28,163 nt of DNA from CALACW01 sp963627915 (GTDB lineage: Bacteria > Bacillota > Clostridia > Oscillospirales > Acutalibacteraceae): positions 1-28,163 of the forward strand of contig CAVGCY010000010.1 of the NCBI GenBank assembly GCA_963627915.1. Reading direction: 5' to 3'. Made by a program: the position numbers and the translations under genes. The first letter of the stretch is position 1. Each line of letters starts with the position of its first letter. Shown here piece after piece: positions 14,591 through 23,004 of this stretch. Below the pieces are notes generated by a model that worked only from the letters and a program-made list of their open reading frames with translations, was not told the DNA's origin and ran no database searches.

Positions 14591-15472
14591 TCAATCTGTT
14601 CCCTCCAGATTAAACGGGGGCGTATATTCGCTCTCAGCCGACGAAATGTCCTGAACGAAGCCGTCCTCTATTCCGGCAAGATACATGTAATTTTCACATC
14701 TTTCGTACTCGTCGTCCGTCACCCTGCGCGAAAGCTCTTCAAATCCCGTATCGAACGCGGGAGGCGTATACTGTCTCATAAGACTGAACAGAACGTCTCC
14801 GCTTTTAAAATTACCGCTGACCCAATCGATAACGTCAAGCGTGTTTTCAACGTTTCCGGGAAGTATCAGATGCCTTATAAGAACTCCTCTTTGAAGCATG
14901 CCGTCGGAATCAAAACGACATTTTCCGACCTGATTGAACATCTCCGTTATCGCCGATGAGGCGACTTCGGGATAATCGGGCGCAGAAGAATATTTTTCTG
15001 CGATATCCGCGTTCATATACTTAAAATCGGGCATATAAATATCGATTTTGCCGTTTAATCTTCTTATCATCTCTGCGGAGTCGTACCCTCCCGAGTTCCA
15101 TATAACGGGCACGGGGAGCTTTTCGTCAAGCGATTCGATTATAAGCTCGGCAAAATGCGTCGGAGTAACAAGATTTATGTTGTCCGCTCCCAAATCTATA
15201 AGTCGGGCATATATCTCCTTAAGCTTTTCAACGCTTATTTCCTTTCCGAATCCGCACGAGCTTATCTGTAAGTTCTGACAGAAAACGCATCTTAAATTAC
15301 ATCCGCTGAAAAATACCGTACCAGAACCGCCCGCTCCGCTTATGCACGGTTCTTCCCAGAAATGCGCGGCGGCGCGCGCGACCTTCAGCACATTTTTCTG
15401 TCCGCAGAATCCGGCTTTAACGCTTCTGTCGACATTGCATCTGCGCGGACACATATTGCACGGACTTCCCAT
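14591..15472 (-). CDS. Radical SAM protein, PflX / pyruvate-formate-lyase-activase-like
   Basis: The 293-residue protein has the radical SAM cluster motif CNLRCVFC (Cys58, Cys62, Cys65), the CX3CX2C that binds a 4Fe-4S cluster and SAM. An N-terminal set of cysteines (Cys5, Cys8, Cys12, Cys23) suggests a second metal site. The family is COG1313, homologous to pyruvate formate-lyase activating enzyme but of unknown substrate. Later motifs VIWNSGGYDS and DIYMPDFKY are typical of it. No glycyl-radical enzyme is adjacent, so its partner is not revealed. The ATG is preceded by GGGTGA and by a near-perfect promoter. Confidence 0.9.
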   Translation of the reverse strand: MGSPCNMCPRRCNVDRSVKAGFCGQKNVLKVARAAAHFWEEPCISGAGGSGTVFFSGCNLRCVFCQNLQISSCGFGKEISVEKLKEIYARLIDLGADNINLVTPTHFAELIIESLDEKLPVPVIWNSGGYDSAEMIRRLNGKIDIYMPDFKYMNADIAEKYSSAPDYPEVASSAITEMFNQVGKCRFDSDGMLQRGVLIRHLILPGNVENTLDVIDWVSGNFKSGDVLFSLMRQYTPPAFDTGFEELSRRVTDDEYERCENYMYLAGIEDGFVQDISSAESEYTPPFNLEGTD

Positions 15473-15490
15473 TCAAATCACCCGACTACA

Positions 15491-15519
15491 ATTGTATTAC
15501 ATATATATAATGATTTCAA
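15491..15519 (-). promoter_or_regulatory. Promoter of the PflX-like gene
   Basis: The minus strand reads TTGAAA (15514-15519), 17 bases, TACAAT (15491-15496), about 20 bases before the start codon. The leader is therefore very short. Confidence 0.75.
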
Positions 15520-15542
15520 GCGTTTTTTCACCGGACGGATTA

Positions 15543-15571
15543 TTGATTTTTCAAAAAAAAATTGGTATATT
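15543..15571 (+). promoter_or_regulatory. Promoter of the U32 peptidase-ytqA unit
   Basis: TTGATT (15543-15548) and TATATT (15566-15571) are 17 bases apart, about 38 bases before the start codon at 15609. It is back-to-back with the PflX promoter. Confidence 0.65.
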
Positions 15572-15608
15572 ATATTAACGTATCTAAATTATTTAACGGA
15601 GTATTTTC

Positions 15609-17657
15609 ATGAACAATCCCGAAATTCTCGCCCCTGCGGGCGGAAGCGAACAGCTTATATCCGCAGTACGAAGCGCGGCGGACGCGGTCTATCTCGGTTT
15701 GGATCGTTTTTCCGCGCGAAGCTCGGCGGAAAATTTCACGAGCGAAAATTTAAAAAAAGCCGTTTCATACGCTCACGCAAGAAACGTAAAGGTATACGCC
15801 GCAATAAACACGCTGATAACAGACGATGAATACGCCGACGCGGAAAACGCGGTAAAAGCCGTTGCCGAAGCGGGCGCGGACGGCGTTATCGTCCAGGATT
15901 TTGCGATAGCGGAAATCGTAAAAGAACACTGTCGAGAATTACGGCTTCACGCGTCCACACAGACGGCGGTTCATAACGTCATGGGGCTCGAAGCTCTGAA
16001 AAAGCTCGGATTCGTCCGTGCGGTCGCACCCAGAGAGCTTACGAAAAATGAAATAAAATCCATGTGCGCCGTGCCGGACATCGAAACGGAGGTTTTTGTT
16101 CACGGCGCGCTGTGCATGAGCGTTTCCGGAATGTGCTATCTTTCATCAATGCTCGGCGGCAGGAGCGGAAACAGAGGCAAATGCGCTCAGCCGTGCAGGC
16201 TCGATTTTAAATGCCGCGACAGAACCCACGCGCTGTCTTTAAAAGATTCGTCACTTATTAAATACATTCCGGAGCTTAACGATATCGGGGTTTCGTCGCT
16301 GAAAATCGAGGGCAGAATGAAACGCCCCGAGTACGCCGCAGCGGCGGTAAACTCATGCGTAAAGTCAAGGGACGCCCTTCCTTACGACTCCGAATCGTTA
16401 AAAAGCGTATTTTCAAGAAGCGGTTTTACCGACGGATATTACACCGGCAGACGGAATCTCGACATGTTCGGATACAGATCAAAAGACGACGTAACGGCGG
16501 CAAAAAATGTTCTTAGCTCCCTTGCTCTTTTGTATAAAAACGAAATTCAGGCTGTCGGTATTACCGTCGATTTTTACGCGGACAAAAGCTCTTCCTTCGT
16601 TACGGTTTCAGACGGCGAAAATTCGGTCGGAATAAACGGCGAAATTCCCGATAAAGCCGAGTCAAAGCCTCTCGATTACGATTTTGCAAAAAAATGCTTT
16701 TCAAAAACGGGCGGAACAATTTTTTATATAAGCTCTTTCAACGCCGTCATAACGGATAACATCTCGCTGTCCGCTTCGTCGCTCAATTCCATGAGAAGGC
16801 GCGCGCTTGACTTGCTTTATGAAAAAAGAGCGGTTCTGCGTCCCAAAAAGTTCCTCGAATCGCCGAAGGATAAAAAAACCGACTCCGAACGCGTTATTTC
16901 ATCGGGCGATAATAAAATAAGAATGAGATTTACCCGCGTCGAACAGATTTTCAATTTAAAGCTTCACGACGATATCATTCTGCCTTTAAATGAAATTCTC
17001 AAAAATCCCGATATAACAAAAAATTATGCAGGCCGTGTTTTTGCCGAAACTCCCGCGCTGATTTATCCGTCCGACGAGGAGAAAATTAAGGAAAAGCTTG
17101 CCCGTCTGAAATCGCTCGGCGTAAACGACGTATACTGCGACAATATAGGAATTATCGATTATTGCATAGGCGAAGGCTTCAGCGTTCATGCGTCAAATTA
17201 TACAAACATACTAAACTCCACCGCGGCAAAGGTTTATGCGGATATGGGCGTATGCGACATCGTCGTTTCCGCCGAATTATCGATGGACAATATAAAAAAG
17301 CTATCCTCCGGCGTTCCGAAGGGCGCATTCGCCTACGGATTCATGCCCTTAATGCGTTTTCGGGTCTGCCCCGCTCAGACAAAGGACGGATGCTCCGGAT
17401 GCACGGGACTTACAAAAATCGAGGACAGATACCAAACGCCGTTTTACATAATGTGTTCATATAAAAAATACTCGTCGCTTTTAAACTCGATTCCGACATA
17501 TATAGGAGATAAAGATTTATCCGCGCTCGGATTTTCGCTTCTTTATTTTACGTTTGAAAAAAAAGAAACTTGCGAAAAAATCTATAAATTATTCAAAAAC
17601 AAGGAAAAGCTTCCTTCAAAAAAAACGGGCGGACTTTATTACAGGCAGATATTATGA
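15609..17657 (+). CDS. U32-family protein, RlhA-like (23S rRNA hydroxylase type)
   Basis: The 682-residue protein starts with the U32 barrel (MNNPEILAPAGGSEQLISAV) and has the U32 signature EVFVHGALCMSVSGMCYLSS at about 161-180. Four conserved cysteines (Cys169, Cys176, Cys192, Cys196) match the iron-sulfur site known in RlhA/TrhP-type members. A long middle part and a second barrel-like segment (about 480-640) resemble E. coli RlhA (YdcP) in size and layout. RlhA hydroxylates C2501 of 23S rRNA; other U32 proteins hydroxylate tRNA uridine or were called collagenases. RNA modification is the likelier role, but the exact target is inferred. The stop overlaps the next ATG as ATGA. Confidence 0.9.
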   Translation: MNNPEILAPAGGSEQLISAVRSAADAVYLGLDRFSARSSAENFTSENLKKAVSYAHARNVKVYAAINTLITDDEYADAENAVKAVAEAGADGVIVQDFAIAEIVKEHCRELRLHASTQTAVHNVMGLEALKKLGFVRAVAPRELTKNEIKSMCAVPDIETEVFVHGALCMSVSGMCYLSSMLGGRSGNRGKCAQPCRLDFKCRDRTHALSLKDSSLIKYIPELNDIGVSSLKIEGRMKRPEYAAAAVNSCVKSRDALPYDSESLKSVFSRSGFTDGYYTGRRNLDMFGYRSKDDVTAAKNVLSSLALLYKNEIQAVGITVDFYADKSSSFVTVSDGENSVGINGEIPDKAESKPLDYDFAKKCFSKTGGTIFYISSFNAVITDNISLSASSLNSMRRRALDLLYEKRAVLRPKKFLESPKDKKTDSERVISSGDNKIRMRFTRVEQIFNLKLHDDIILPLNEILKNPDITKNYAGRVFAETPALIYPSDEEKIKEKLARLKSLGVNDVYCDNIGIIDYCIGEGFSVHASNYTNILNSTAAKVYADMGVCDIVVSAELSMDNIKKLSSGVPKGAFAYGFMPLMRFRVCPAQTKDGCSGCTGLTKIEDRYQTPFYIMCSYKKYSSLLNSIPTYIGDKDLSALGFSLLYFTFEKKETCEKIYKLFKNKEKLPSKKTGGLYYRQIL

Positions 17658-18556
17658 CAGGCTGTTTTACGTTAAACGATTACTGCAAAAAAGAATTCGG
17701 TCACAAGCTATACAAGCTGTCTCTCTCGGGCGTTACGACATGTCCGAACAGAGACGGCTCTCTGAGTTACGGCGGCTGTATATTCTGCTCGGAAAAAGGT
17801 TCCGGCGAATTTTCGGAGAAAGGCGATATTTTAAAACAGATTGAGCTTGCCCGCATGCGCGTTGAAAATAAAAATCCATCGGGAAAATATATCGCATATT
17901 TTCAATCTTATACGAATACCTACGCCCCCGTTTCATATCTTGAAAAAATATTTACACAGGCCGTTTCATCGCCTGACGCGGAGGTTTTGTCAATCGCAAC
18001 CCGCCCCGACTGTCTTGAGGACGAAAAAATCGAACTGCTTGAAAAGCTTAACAAAATAAAACCGGTATGGGTCGAGCTGGGACTTCAGAGCACAAAGGAG
18101 GAAAGCGTAAAATACATACGCCGTTCCTATGAAAACGAAACGTATGTTTCCGCGGTAAAGAAACTCGGCGAAGCGGGCATTAAGGTCGTAACGCATATAA
18201 TCCTCGGTCTGCCGGGAGAATCGAAGGAGGATATGCTCGAAAGCATAAAGTTCGCGGTTTCAAACGGGACATGGGGATTAAAGCTTCACATGCTCTACAT
18301 ATCGTCCGACTCGCCCATATATTCCGATTTTCTTTCCGGAAAGGTTAAAACGTTTGAAAAGGATGAGTACATAAAGCTTCTTGAATACCTTGTCCCGAGA
18401 ATCCCCGATAATATCGTAATTCACAGGCTTACGGGCGACGGCGACAAAAAAACTCTCGTTTCGCCCTTATGGTCGGGAAACAAGAAGGATGTCTTAAATT
18501 CCGTAAACAAGGCCTTTAAAGAAAAGAACATTATACAGGGATCGGCAGCAACCTGA
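17654..18556 (+). CDS. ytqA: Radical SAM protein of the YtqA/YhcC family (TIGR01212)
   Basis: The 300-residue protein has the start typical of this family (YKLSLSGVTTCPNRDGSLSY) and cluster cysteines Cys30, Cys42 and Cys45, an unusual CX11CX2C spacing characteristic of TIGR01212. Later motifs are YFQSYTNTYAP, IATRPDC, WVELGLQS and HIILGLPGE, shared with Elp3-like radical SAM proteins. The biochemical role is not firmly known; links to tRNA modification have been suggested. Overlap by four bases with the U32 gene means the two are translated together, which fits two RNA-modifying or iron-sulfur enzymes made as a pair. There is no clear terminator after it. Confidence 0.9.
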   Translation: MTGCFTLNDYCKKEFGHKLYKLSLSGVTTCPNRDGSLSYGGCIFCSEKGSGEFSEKGDILKQIELARMRVENKNPSGKYIAYFQSYTNTYAPVSYLEKIFTQAVSSPDAEVLSIATRPDCLEDEKIELLEKLNKIKPVWVELGLQSTKEESVKYIRRSYENETYVSAVKKLGEAGIKVVTHIILGLPGESKEDMLESIKFAVSNGTWGLKLHMLYISSDSPIYSDFLSGKVKTFEKDEYIKLLEYLVPRIPDNIVIHRLTGDGDKKTLVSPLWSGNKKDVLNSVNKAFKEKNIIQGSAAT

Positions 18557-18609
18557 CGTCAATTTTTTAAACTGTTTACAATTTGTTAATATTGTTAAAG
18601 GAATACTAC

Positions 18610-18691
18610 TTGACAAAACAATAAAAAAATACTAAAATATTAAAGATAATGTTGTAGGTTTTACACATTTAAACAGATAATGTGGTAATAT
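18610..18691 (+). promoter_or_regulatory. Tandem promoters of rny
   Basis: The first promoter is consensus: TTGACA (18610-18615), 17 bases, TAAAAT (18633-18638). A second candidate is an extended -10 box, TGGTAATAT (18683-18691), with no good -35 box. They give leaders of roughly 130 and 75 bases. Confidence 0.65.
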
Positions 18692-18715
18692 ACGCATTGT
18701 TTCCGATTAAGCATT

Positions 18716-18737
18716 GAACGTCCGTTTTCCGGCGTTC
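18716..18737 (+). other. Hairpin in the rny leader
   Basis: GAACG and CCG pair with CGG and CGTTC (8 pairs, one bulged T, loop of five) about 37 bases before the TTG start. There is no U-run after it, so it is not a terminator. It may affect mRNA stability or autoregulation by RNase Y. Confidence 0.4.
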
Positions 18738-18773
18738 TTCTACGGATAAAAATTAATAAACGGAGGTGCAAAT

Positions 18774-20327
18774 TTGAACACAGGTTTAGCGATAGGTCTG
18801 ATAATTATCGCCGCCGCCGTATTCGGCGCGGTCGGCTTTGTTGTCGGAACGATTCATCGCCGTAAGGTTGCAGAAGCGACAATAGGCTCGGCAACAGAGG
18901 AGGCGAACAGAATCGTTACCGAAGCCGTAAATCAGGCCGAATCAAAGAAAAAAGAAGCTATCCTCGAGGCTAAGGACGAGATTCATAAACAGCGCAACGA
19001 GCTCGATAAAGAGATCAAAGAACGCAGAAGCGAAATCCAGCGCCAGGAGAGACGACTCATCCAAAAAGAGGAAACGCTTGACAAAAAGACCGAAAACATT
19101 GAGAAAAAAGACGATATCCTCAATAAAAAGATTAAAACCGCCGACGAGAGAATGGCGGAGGTTGAATCTCTTAAAAAAAGTCAGTTCGACATGCTCGAAA
19201 AAATTTCGGGCTTCAGCAAGGAACAGGCAAAGGATTATCTTATCAAAAATCTCGAAAACGAACTTGTTCACGAAAAAGCAATCAAAATCAGAGAAATCGA
19301 ACAGCAGACAAAGGATGACGCGGATAAAATCGCGCGTGAGATTATCACAACCGCAATCCAGCGCTGCGCCGCCGATCATGTTGCGGAGGCTACGGTTTCC
19401 GTAGTTAACCTTCCCAACGATGAAATGAAGGGCAGAATCATAGGCAGAGAAGGCAGAAACATCCGCTCTCTCGAAACAATTACAGGCGTCGATCTGATTA
19501 TCGACGACACGCCCGAGGCGATTACAATTTCAAGCTTCGATCCCGTAAGACGCGAGATTGCAAGACTTACAATCGAAAAACTCATTCAGGACGGACGTAT
19601 CCATCCCGCCAAAATTGAGGAAATGTACGAAAAATCACGCCGTGAGGTTGAAAATACAATTAAGCAGGTCGGCGAAAGAGCCGTTGTGGACGCGGGAGTC
19701 AACGGACTCCACGGCGAGCTTGTCAAGCTTCTCGGCAGACTCAAATACCGCACAAGCTACGGTCAGAACGTACTCGACCATTCGCTTGAGGTTTCATATC
19801 TTGCCGGTCTTATGGCGGCGGAGCTCGGAGCTGACGTTAAGTCCGCGAAGAGAGCGGGTCTTCTCCATGATATCGGAAAGGCTCTTGACCATCAATTCGA
19901 CGGTTCGCATATCGAACTGGGCGTTGAAGCCGCAAAAAAATACAAAGAGAATGAAAATATCGTTCATGCAATTCACGCTCACCACGGCGATATTGAGGCA
20001 AAAACGGTGGTAGCATGTCTTGTCCAGGCCGCAGACGCAATTTCGGCGGCGCGTCCGGGCGCAAGAAGGGAAAATGTACAGAACTATATCAAGCGTCTTG
20101 AAAAACTCGAGGAAATAGCAACTTCGTTTAACGGAGTTGAAAAATCGTTCGCAATTCAGGCGGGACGAGAGGTAAGAATCATGGTTAAGCCCGAGGTTGT
20201 AAGCGACGATCAGATGACGCTTATCGCCCGCGACATCGTTAAGAAAATCGAGGATGAACTTGAATATCCCGGACAAATCAAGGTTCATATCATCAGAGAA
20301 AGCAGAGCTTTTGACTACGCAAAATAA
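18774..20327 (+). CDS. rny: Ribonuclease Y
   Basis: RNase Y is the membrane-bound endoribonuclease that starts mRNA decay in many Firmicutes. The 517-residue protein has a membrane helix (about 5-27), a long charged coiled coil (about 30-200), a KH RNA-binding domain with GRIIGREGRNIR (220-231), and an HD domain with His365-Asp366 in LLHDIGKALD. Length and order match B. subtilis RNase Y. The start is a TTG with GGAGGTG only 5 bases upstream; no ATG is available nearby, so TTG use seems real and could lower expression. It is followed by ymdB, as in B. subtilis. Confidence 0.97.
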   Translation: MNTGLAIGLIIIAAAVFGAVGFVVGTIHRRKVAEATIGSATEEANRIVTEAVNQAESKKKEAILEAKDEIHKQRNELDKEIKERRSEIQRQERRLIQKEETLDKKTENIEKKDDILNKKIKTADERMAEVESLKKSQFDMLEKISGFSKEQAKDYLIKNLENELVHEKAIKIREIEQQTKDDADKIAREIITTAIQRCAADHVAEATVSVVNLPNDEMKGRIIGREGRNIRSLETITGVDLIIDDTPEAITISSFDPVRREIARLTIEKLIQDGRIHPAKIEEMYEKSRREVENTIKQVGERAVVDAGVNGLHGELVKLLGRLKYRTSYGQNVLDHSLEVSYLAGLMAAELGADVKSAKRAGLLHDIGKALDHQFDGSHIELGVEAAKKYKENENIVHAIHAHHGDIEAKTVVACLVQAADAISAARPGARRENVQNYIKRLEKLEEIATSFNGVEKSFAIQAGREVRIMVKPEVVSDDQMTLIARDIVKKIEDELEYPGQIKVHIIRESRAFDYAK

Positions 20328-20346
20328 AAATTGCTGCAAATATCGG

Positions 20347-20375
20347 AGGGACGGCGAATAAAACCGTCCCTTTTA
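20347..20375 (+). terminator. Hairpin between rny and ymdB (attenuator-type terminator)
   Basis: AGGGACGG (20347-20354) pairs with CCGTCCCT (20364-20371), an 8-base perfect stem followed by TTTAAAA. The U-run is short, so it may stop only part of transcription and set the rny:ymdB ratio. Confidence 0.6.
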
Positions 20376-20398
20376 AAATATCGGTAAGGTGCTGTTTT

Positions 20399-21172
20399 AT
20401 GATAAGAGTATTGGCAATAGGCGACGTCGTCGGAGACGGCGGGCGTGAATTATTAAGAAAAAGACTTCCTGCGTTCAAACGGGGAAACAATATAGATATC
20501 TGTATAGTCAACGGGGAAAACTCCGCTCAGGGAAACGGGATAACTCAACAGAGCGCGTCCGATCTGCTCGCAGCCGGAGCCGATGTTATCACAACCGGCA
20601 ATCATGTGTTCAGACGCAGAGAAATTTATTCCGCTTTTTCGGATAATTTTCCGATGATACGCCCTGCGAACTACCCGTCCGGCGCACCCGGAAAGGGATA
20701 TTATATTCTCGACATGGGCAGATATTCTCTTGCCGTCGTCAACCTGATGGGAACTGTTTATCTCGACAGTCTTGACAATCCGTTCAATGTAATAGATAAT
20801 ATATTAAAAGAGCTTTCGCCGATTAAGAATATAATCCTCGACTTTCACGCCGAGGCTACGAGCGAAAAACGCGCCATGGGATTTTATCTCGATTCGAAAG
20901 TTACAGCAGTGTTCGGAACGCATACGCACGTTCCGACAGCCGACGCGCAGATTCTGCCCGGCGGAACCGGTTATATTACGGATATCGGAATGACGGGAGC
21001 GGCCGATTCCGTTCTCGGAATCACACCGGACGATGTTATCAGAAAATTCAAAACCAATATGCCCGTAAAATTTACCAATCCAGATTCGGTGTGTAAAATG
21101 GAGGGATGTATCTTTGATATCGATGAAAAAACAGGAAAAACGAATGATATTAATCAAATCACCGTTTACTAA
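20399..21172 (+). CDS. ymdB: YmdB-type metallophosphodiesterase
   Basis: The 257-residue protein belongs to TIGR00282. YmdB cleaves 2',3'-cyclic nucleotides and in B. subtilis affects biofilm and motility decisions. Metal-site motifs are visible in order: Asp9 in AIGDVVGD, IVNGENSAQGNGI, TTGNHVF, LDFHAEATSEK and FGTHTHVPTAD. The length is normal. Adjacency to rny is conserved in Firmicutes and fits a joint role in RNA turnover. The ATG is preceded by AAGGTG. The end of the gene overlaps the next reading frame by about 29 bases. Confidence 0.96.
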   Translation: MIRVLAIGDVVGDGGRELLRKRLPAFKRGNNIDICIVNGENSAQGNGITQQSASDLLAAGADVITTGNHVFRRREIYSAFSDNFPMIRPANYPSGAPGKGYYILDMGRYSLAVVNLMGTVYLDSLDNPFNVIDNILKELSPIKNIILDFHAEATSEKRAMGFYLDSKVTAVFGTHTHVPTADAQILPGGTGYITDIGMTGAADSVLGITPDDVIRKFKTNMPVKFTNPDSVCKMEGCIFDIDEKTGKTNDINQITVY

Positions 21173-22676
21173 AATAACCGCGGTTCTCTGCGCCGCGCTG
21201 ACCTGTCTGAGCTTGGTTTCATGTGCCGAGAGCGAAACAAAGCTCTATGAAAAGGACGACGGAAATTCTCAAAGCGCAGTTTATTCCGCGTCGAATAACA
21301 GAACGCCGACAGACTCGCTGAGGATAGGATGGTCACAGTCCTCATCTCTTAATCCGTTTTTTGTCACGGCAAATTTAAACTTTGACGCAATTTGCCTGAT
21401 GTATCAGTCGCTTTACAAAACGGACAGCGCATATATTCCTTTCGAGCAGATTGCAAAATCGTCCGTTTTTAAAGACTCTCAGAACCTGACAGTAGAGCTT
21501 GACAGTTCGATTAATTTCAGCGATTCGTCCCCTCTTACGTCATCGGACGTTGTATACTCGTTCAACCAGGCAAAGAACAGCGATATATATTCGCAGCAGT
21601 TAAAGAATATAGATTCCGTAACGGCTTCGGGAACATATACGCTGAACATCAAGCTGAACTCAGCCGATAAATTCATAAAAAATGTCCTGACGTTTCCGAT
21701 TGTGAAATCCGGCACGGCGTCATCAAAGGACAGCGTCCCCGTAGGTTCGGGAATGTATAAGTATTCCGACTCGAAGCTTGTTTACAACACGTCGTATTCC
21801 GGCTCCAAGCCGAGCGTGGGAACTGTCGAGCTTTATCCCGTTTCGGAATCGGCAACGCTTGCGCTCGCATTGGAGAGCGGAAACATCGACTGCGTTTTCG
21901 ACGATCTGTCTTCCGGAAGTTATTTGAAGGTTGCCGCGTCAAACGTCGGAGTAAACCTCAACAACCTCGTTTATCTCGGAATGAATTCATCCTCATCCGC
22001 ATTGTCACTTACGCAGGTTCGGCAGGCTGTAAATTTCGCTGTCAACAGAGTCGATATCATCTCGGACTGTTACTCCGGCTTCGCGTCAAACGCCTATACC
22101 GTATTCAATCCGAAATGGAGCGAATATTTCAATTCCGGCTACGATGAATCCGAAAATGCGTTAAACTACGATTCGGCCAGCGCTCTGCTCAAATCCGCGG
22201 GATATCCGCAATGCAATTTAACTCTTATCGTAAACGAGGACAACACTTTCCGTTCTCTCGCCGCTGATAAGATAAAGGAGTCGCTTGCAAACGTAAATAT
22301 AAACGTAACGGTTTCAAAGCTTACGTGGTCGGAATACACTCAGGCTCTTTCCGGCGGAAACTACGATTTGTATTTAGGTGAAATGAAATTCTCCGATAAT
22401 ATGGACTTGTCCGCACTGTTTTCAACATACGGCGTCGCTTCGTCAAGCCCGTCCGCCTCGGCATATCAGCAGTACAGAAATTCGCAAATTACAATGAAGG
22501 ACTTTTTGAACATTTTCAATGCCGATATTCCGTTCGCTCCCATATGCTACAGACAGGGCGTGTTTATTTATTCAAGGAATATTTCGGGACTGCTCGACTG
22601 CACATACGGAAATATTTTCAAAAATATTGACGAATGGAGCGTAACGGAAACAAAAAGCGAAACAGCCGACGAATAA
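21144..22676 (+). CDS. Peptide/nickel-type ABC transporter substrate-binding lipoprotein
   Basis: The 510-residue protein has a lipoprotein signal (lipobox LVSC, Cys27 from the chosen start), then a family 5 solute-binding (SBP_bac_5) fold: SLRIGWSQSSSLNPF at the beginning, INFSDSSPLTSSDVVYSFNQ, the PVGSGMYKY segment and VRQAVNFAVNRVDI. These bind peptides or similar ligands outside the cell. The start at 21144 has AGGAA about 8 bases upstream. Upstream alternatives are ATG 21123 and a TTG at 21114 that has GGAGGG at good spacing. All lie inside ymdB. No permease or ATPase gene is nearby, so it must work with components encoded elsewhere, or as a sensor. Ser/Asn-rich composition is notable. 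Confidence 0.88.
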   Translation: MILIKSPFTKITAVLCAALTCLSLVSCAESETKLYEKDDGNSQSAVYSASNNRTPTDSLRIGWSQSSSLNPFFVTANLNFDAICLMYQSLYKTDSAYIPFEQIAKSSVFKDSQNLTVELDSSINFSDSSPLTSSDVVYSFNQAKNSDIYSQQLKNIDSVTASGTYTLNIKLNSADKFIKNVLTFPIVKSGTASSKDSVPVGSGMYKYSDSKLVYNTSYSGSKPSVGTVELYPVSESATLALALESGNIDCVFDDLSSGSYLKVAASNVGVNLNNLVYLGMNSSSSALSLTQVRQAVNFAVNRVDIISDCYSGFASNAYTVFNPKWSEYFNSGYDESENALNYDSASALLKSAGYPQCNLTLIVNEDNTFRSLAADKIKESLANVNINVTVSKLTWSEYTQALSGGNYDLYLGEMKFSDNMDLSALFSTYGVASSSPSASAYQQYRNSQITMKDFLNIFNADIPFAPICYRQGVFIYSRNISGLLDCTYGNIFKNIDEWSVTETKSETADE

Positions 22677-22688
22677 AAAACTTTTTTC

Positions 22689-22717
22689 TTGACAACCCCA
22701 TGCCGGCGTAATATAAT
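22689..22717 (+). promoter_or_regulatory. Consensus promoter of thrS
   Basis: A perfect TTGACA (22689-22694), 17 bases and a perfect TATAAT (22712-22717) start the T-box leader. It begins 12 bases past the stop of the lipoprotein gene, with no terminator in between. Confidence 0.9.
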
Positions 22718-22734
22718 ATATATTATCAAAGCAA

Positions 22735-22965
22735 TGACGGAGAAGGATTTTTTTATTCTGTCAAGAGAACCGCTTCGAGGCTGTAAGAGCGGTCATGAAT
22801 GAAAAAGGATCTACCGCTCCCGAGTGCCGCCGAAAAGCGTATTTCGCGTTAAGGCGTGCCGTCAAGACCGCGTTAAGGTCGTACGAGAGGCGGATTATAT
22901 CCGCAATTCGGGTGGAACCGTGGAGCTTCTGGCTTCATCCCGTTTTCGGGATGAAGTCTTTTTTA
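22735..22965 (+). promoter_or_regulatory. T-box leader controlling thrS
   Basis: The leader has the standard T-box parts. GGAG (about 22740) can pair with CTCC (22817-22820) to close stem I, leaving a specifier ACC (Thr) at 22813-22815 followed by G. AGAGAACCGC and GCTGTAAGAGCGGT form the distal loop region. A hairpin GCGGAT/ATCCGC precedes the T-box sequence GGGTGGAACCGTG (22910-22922). The terminator CTTCATCCC/GGGATGAAG (22933-22956) with TCTTTTTT ends the region. Uncharged tRNA-Thr (anticodon GGU) would bind ACC and the TGGA bulge and let transcription enter thrS. Confidence 0.92.
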
Positions 22966-23004
22966 TTTTCCCTTATATATAATGTAAAAAACGGAGGTAT
23001 TCTT

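Noticed and set aside
22795..23004. N-terminal extension of ThrRS by 70 residues
   Set aside because: It translates the T-box leader and terminator. The ATG at 23005 has an ideal ribosome site and gives the normal family start.
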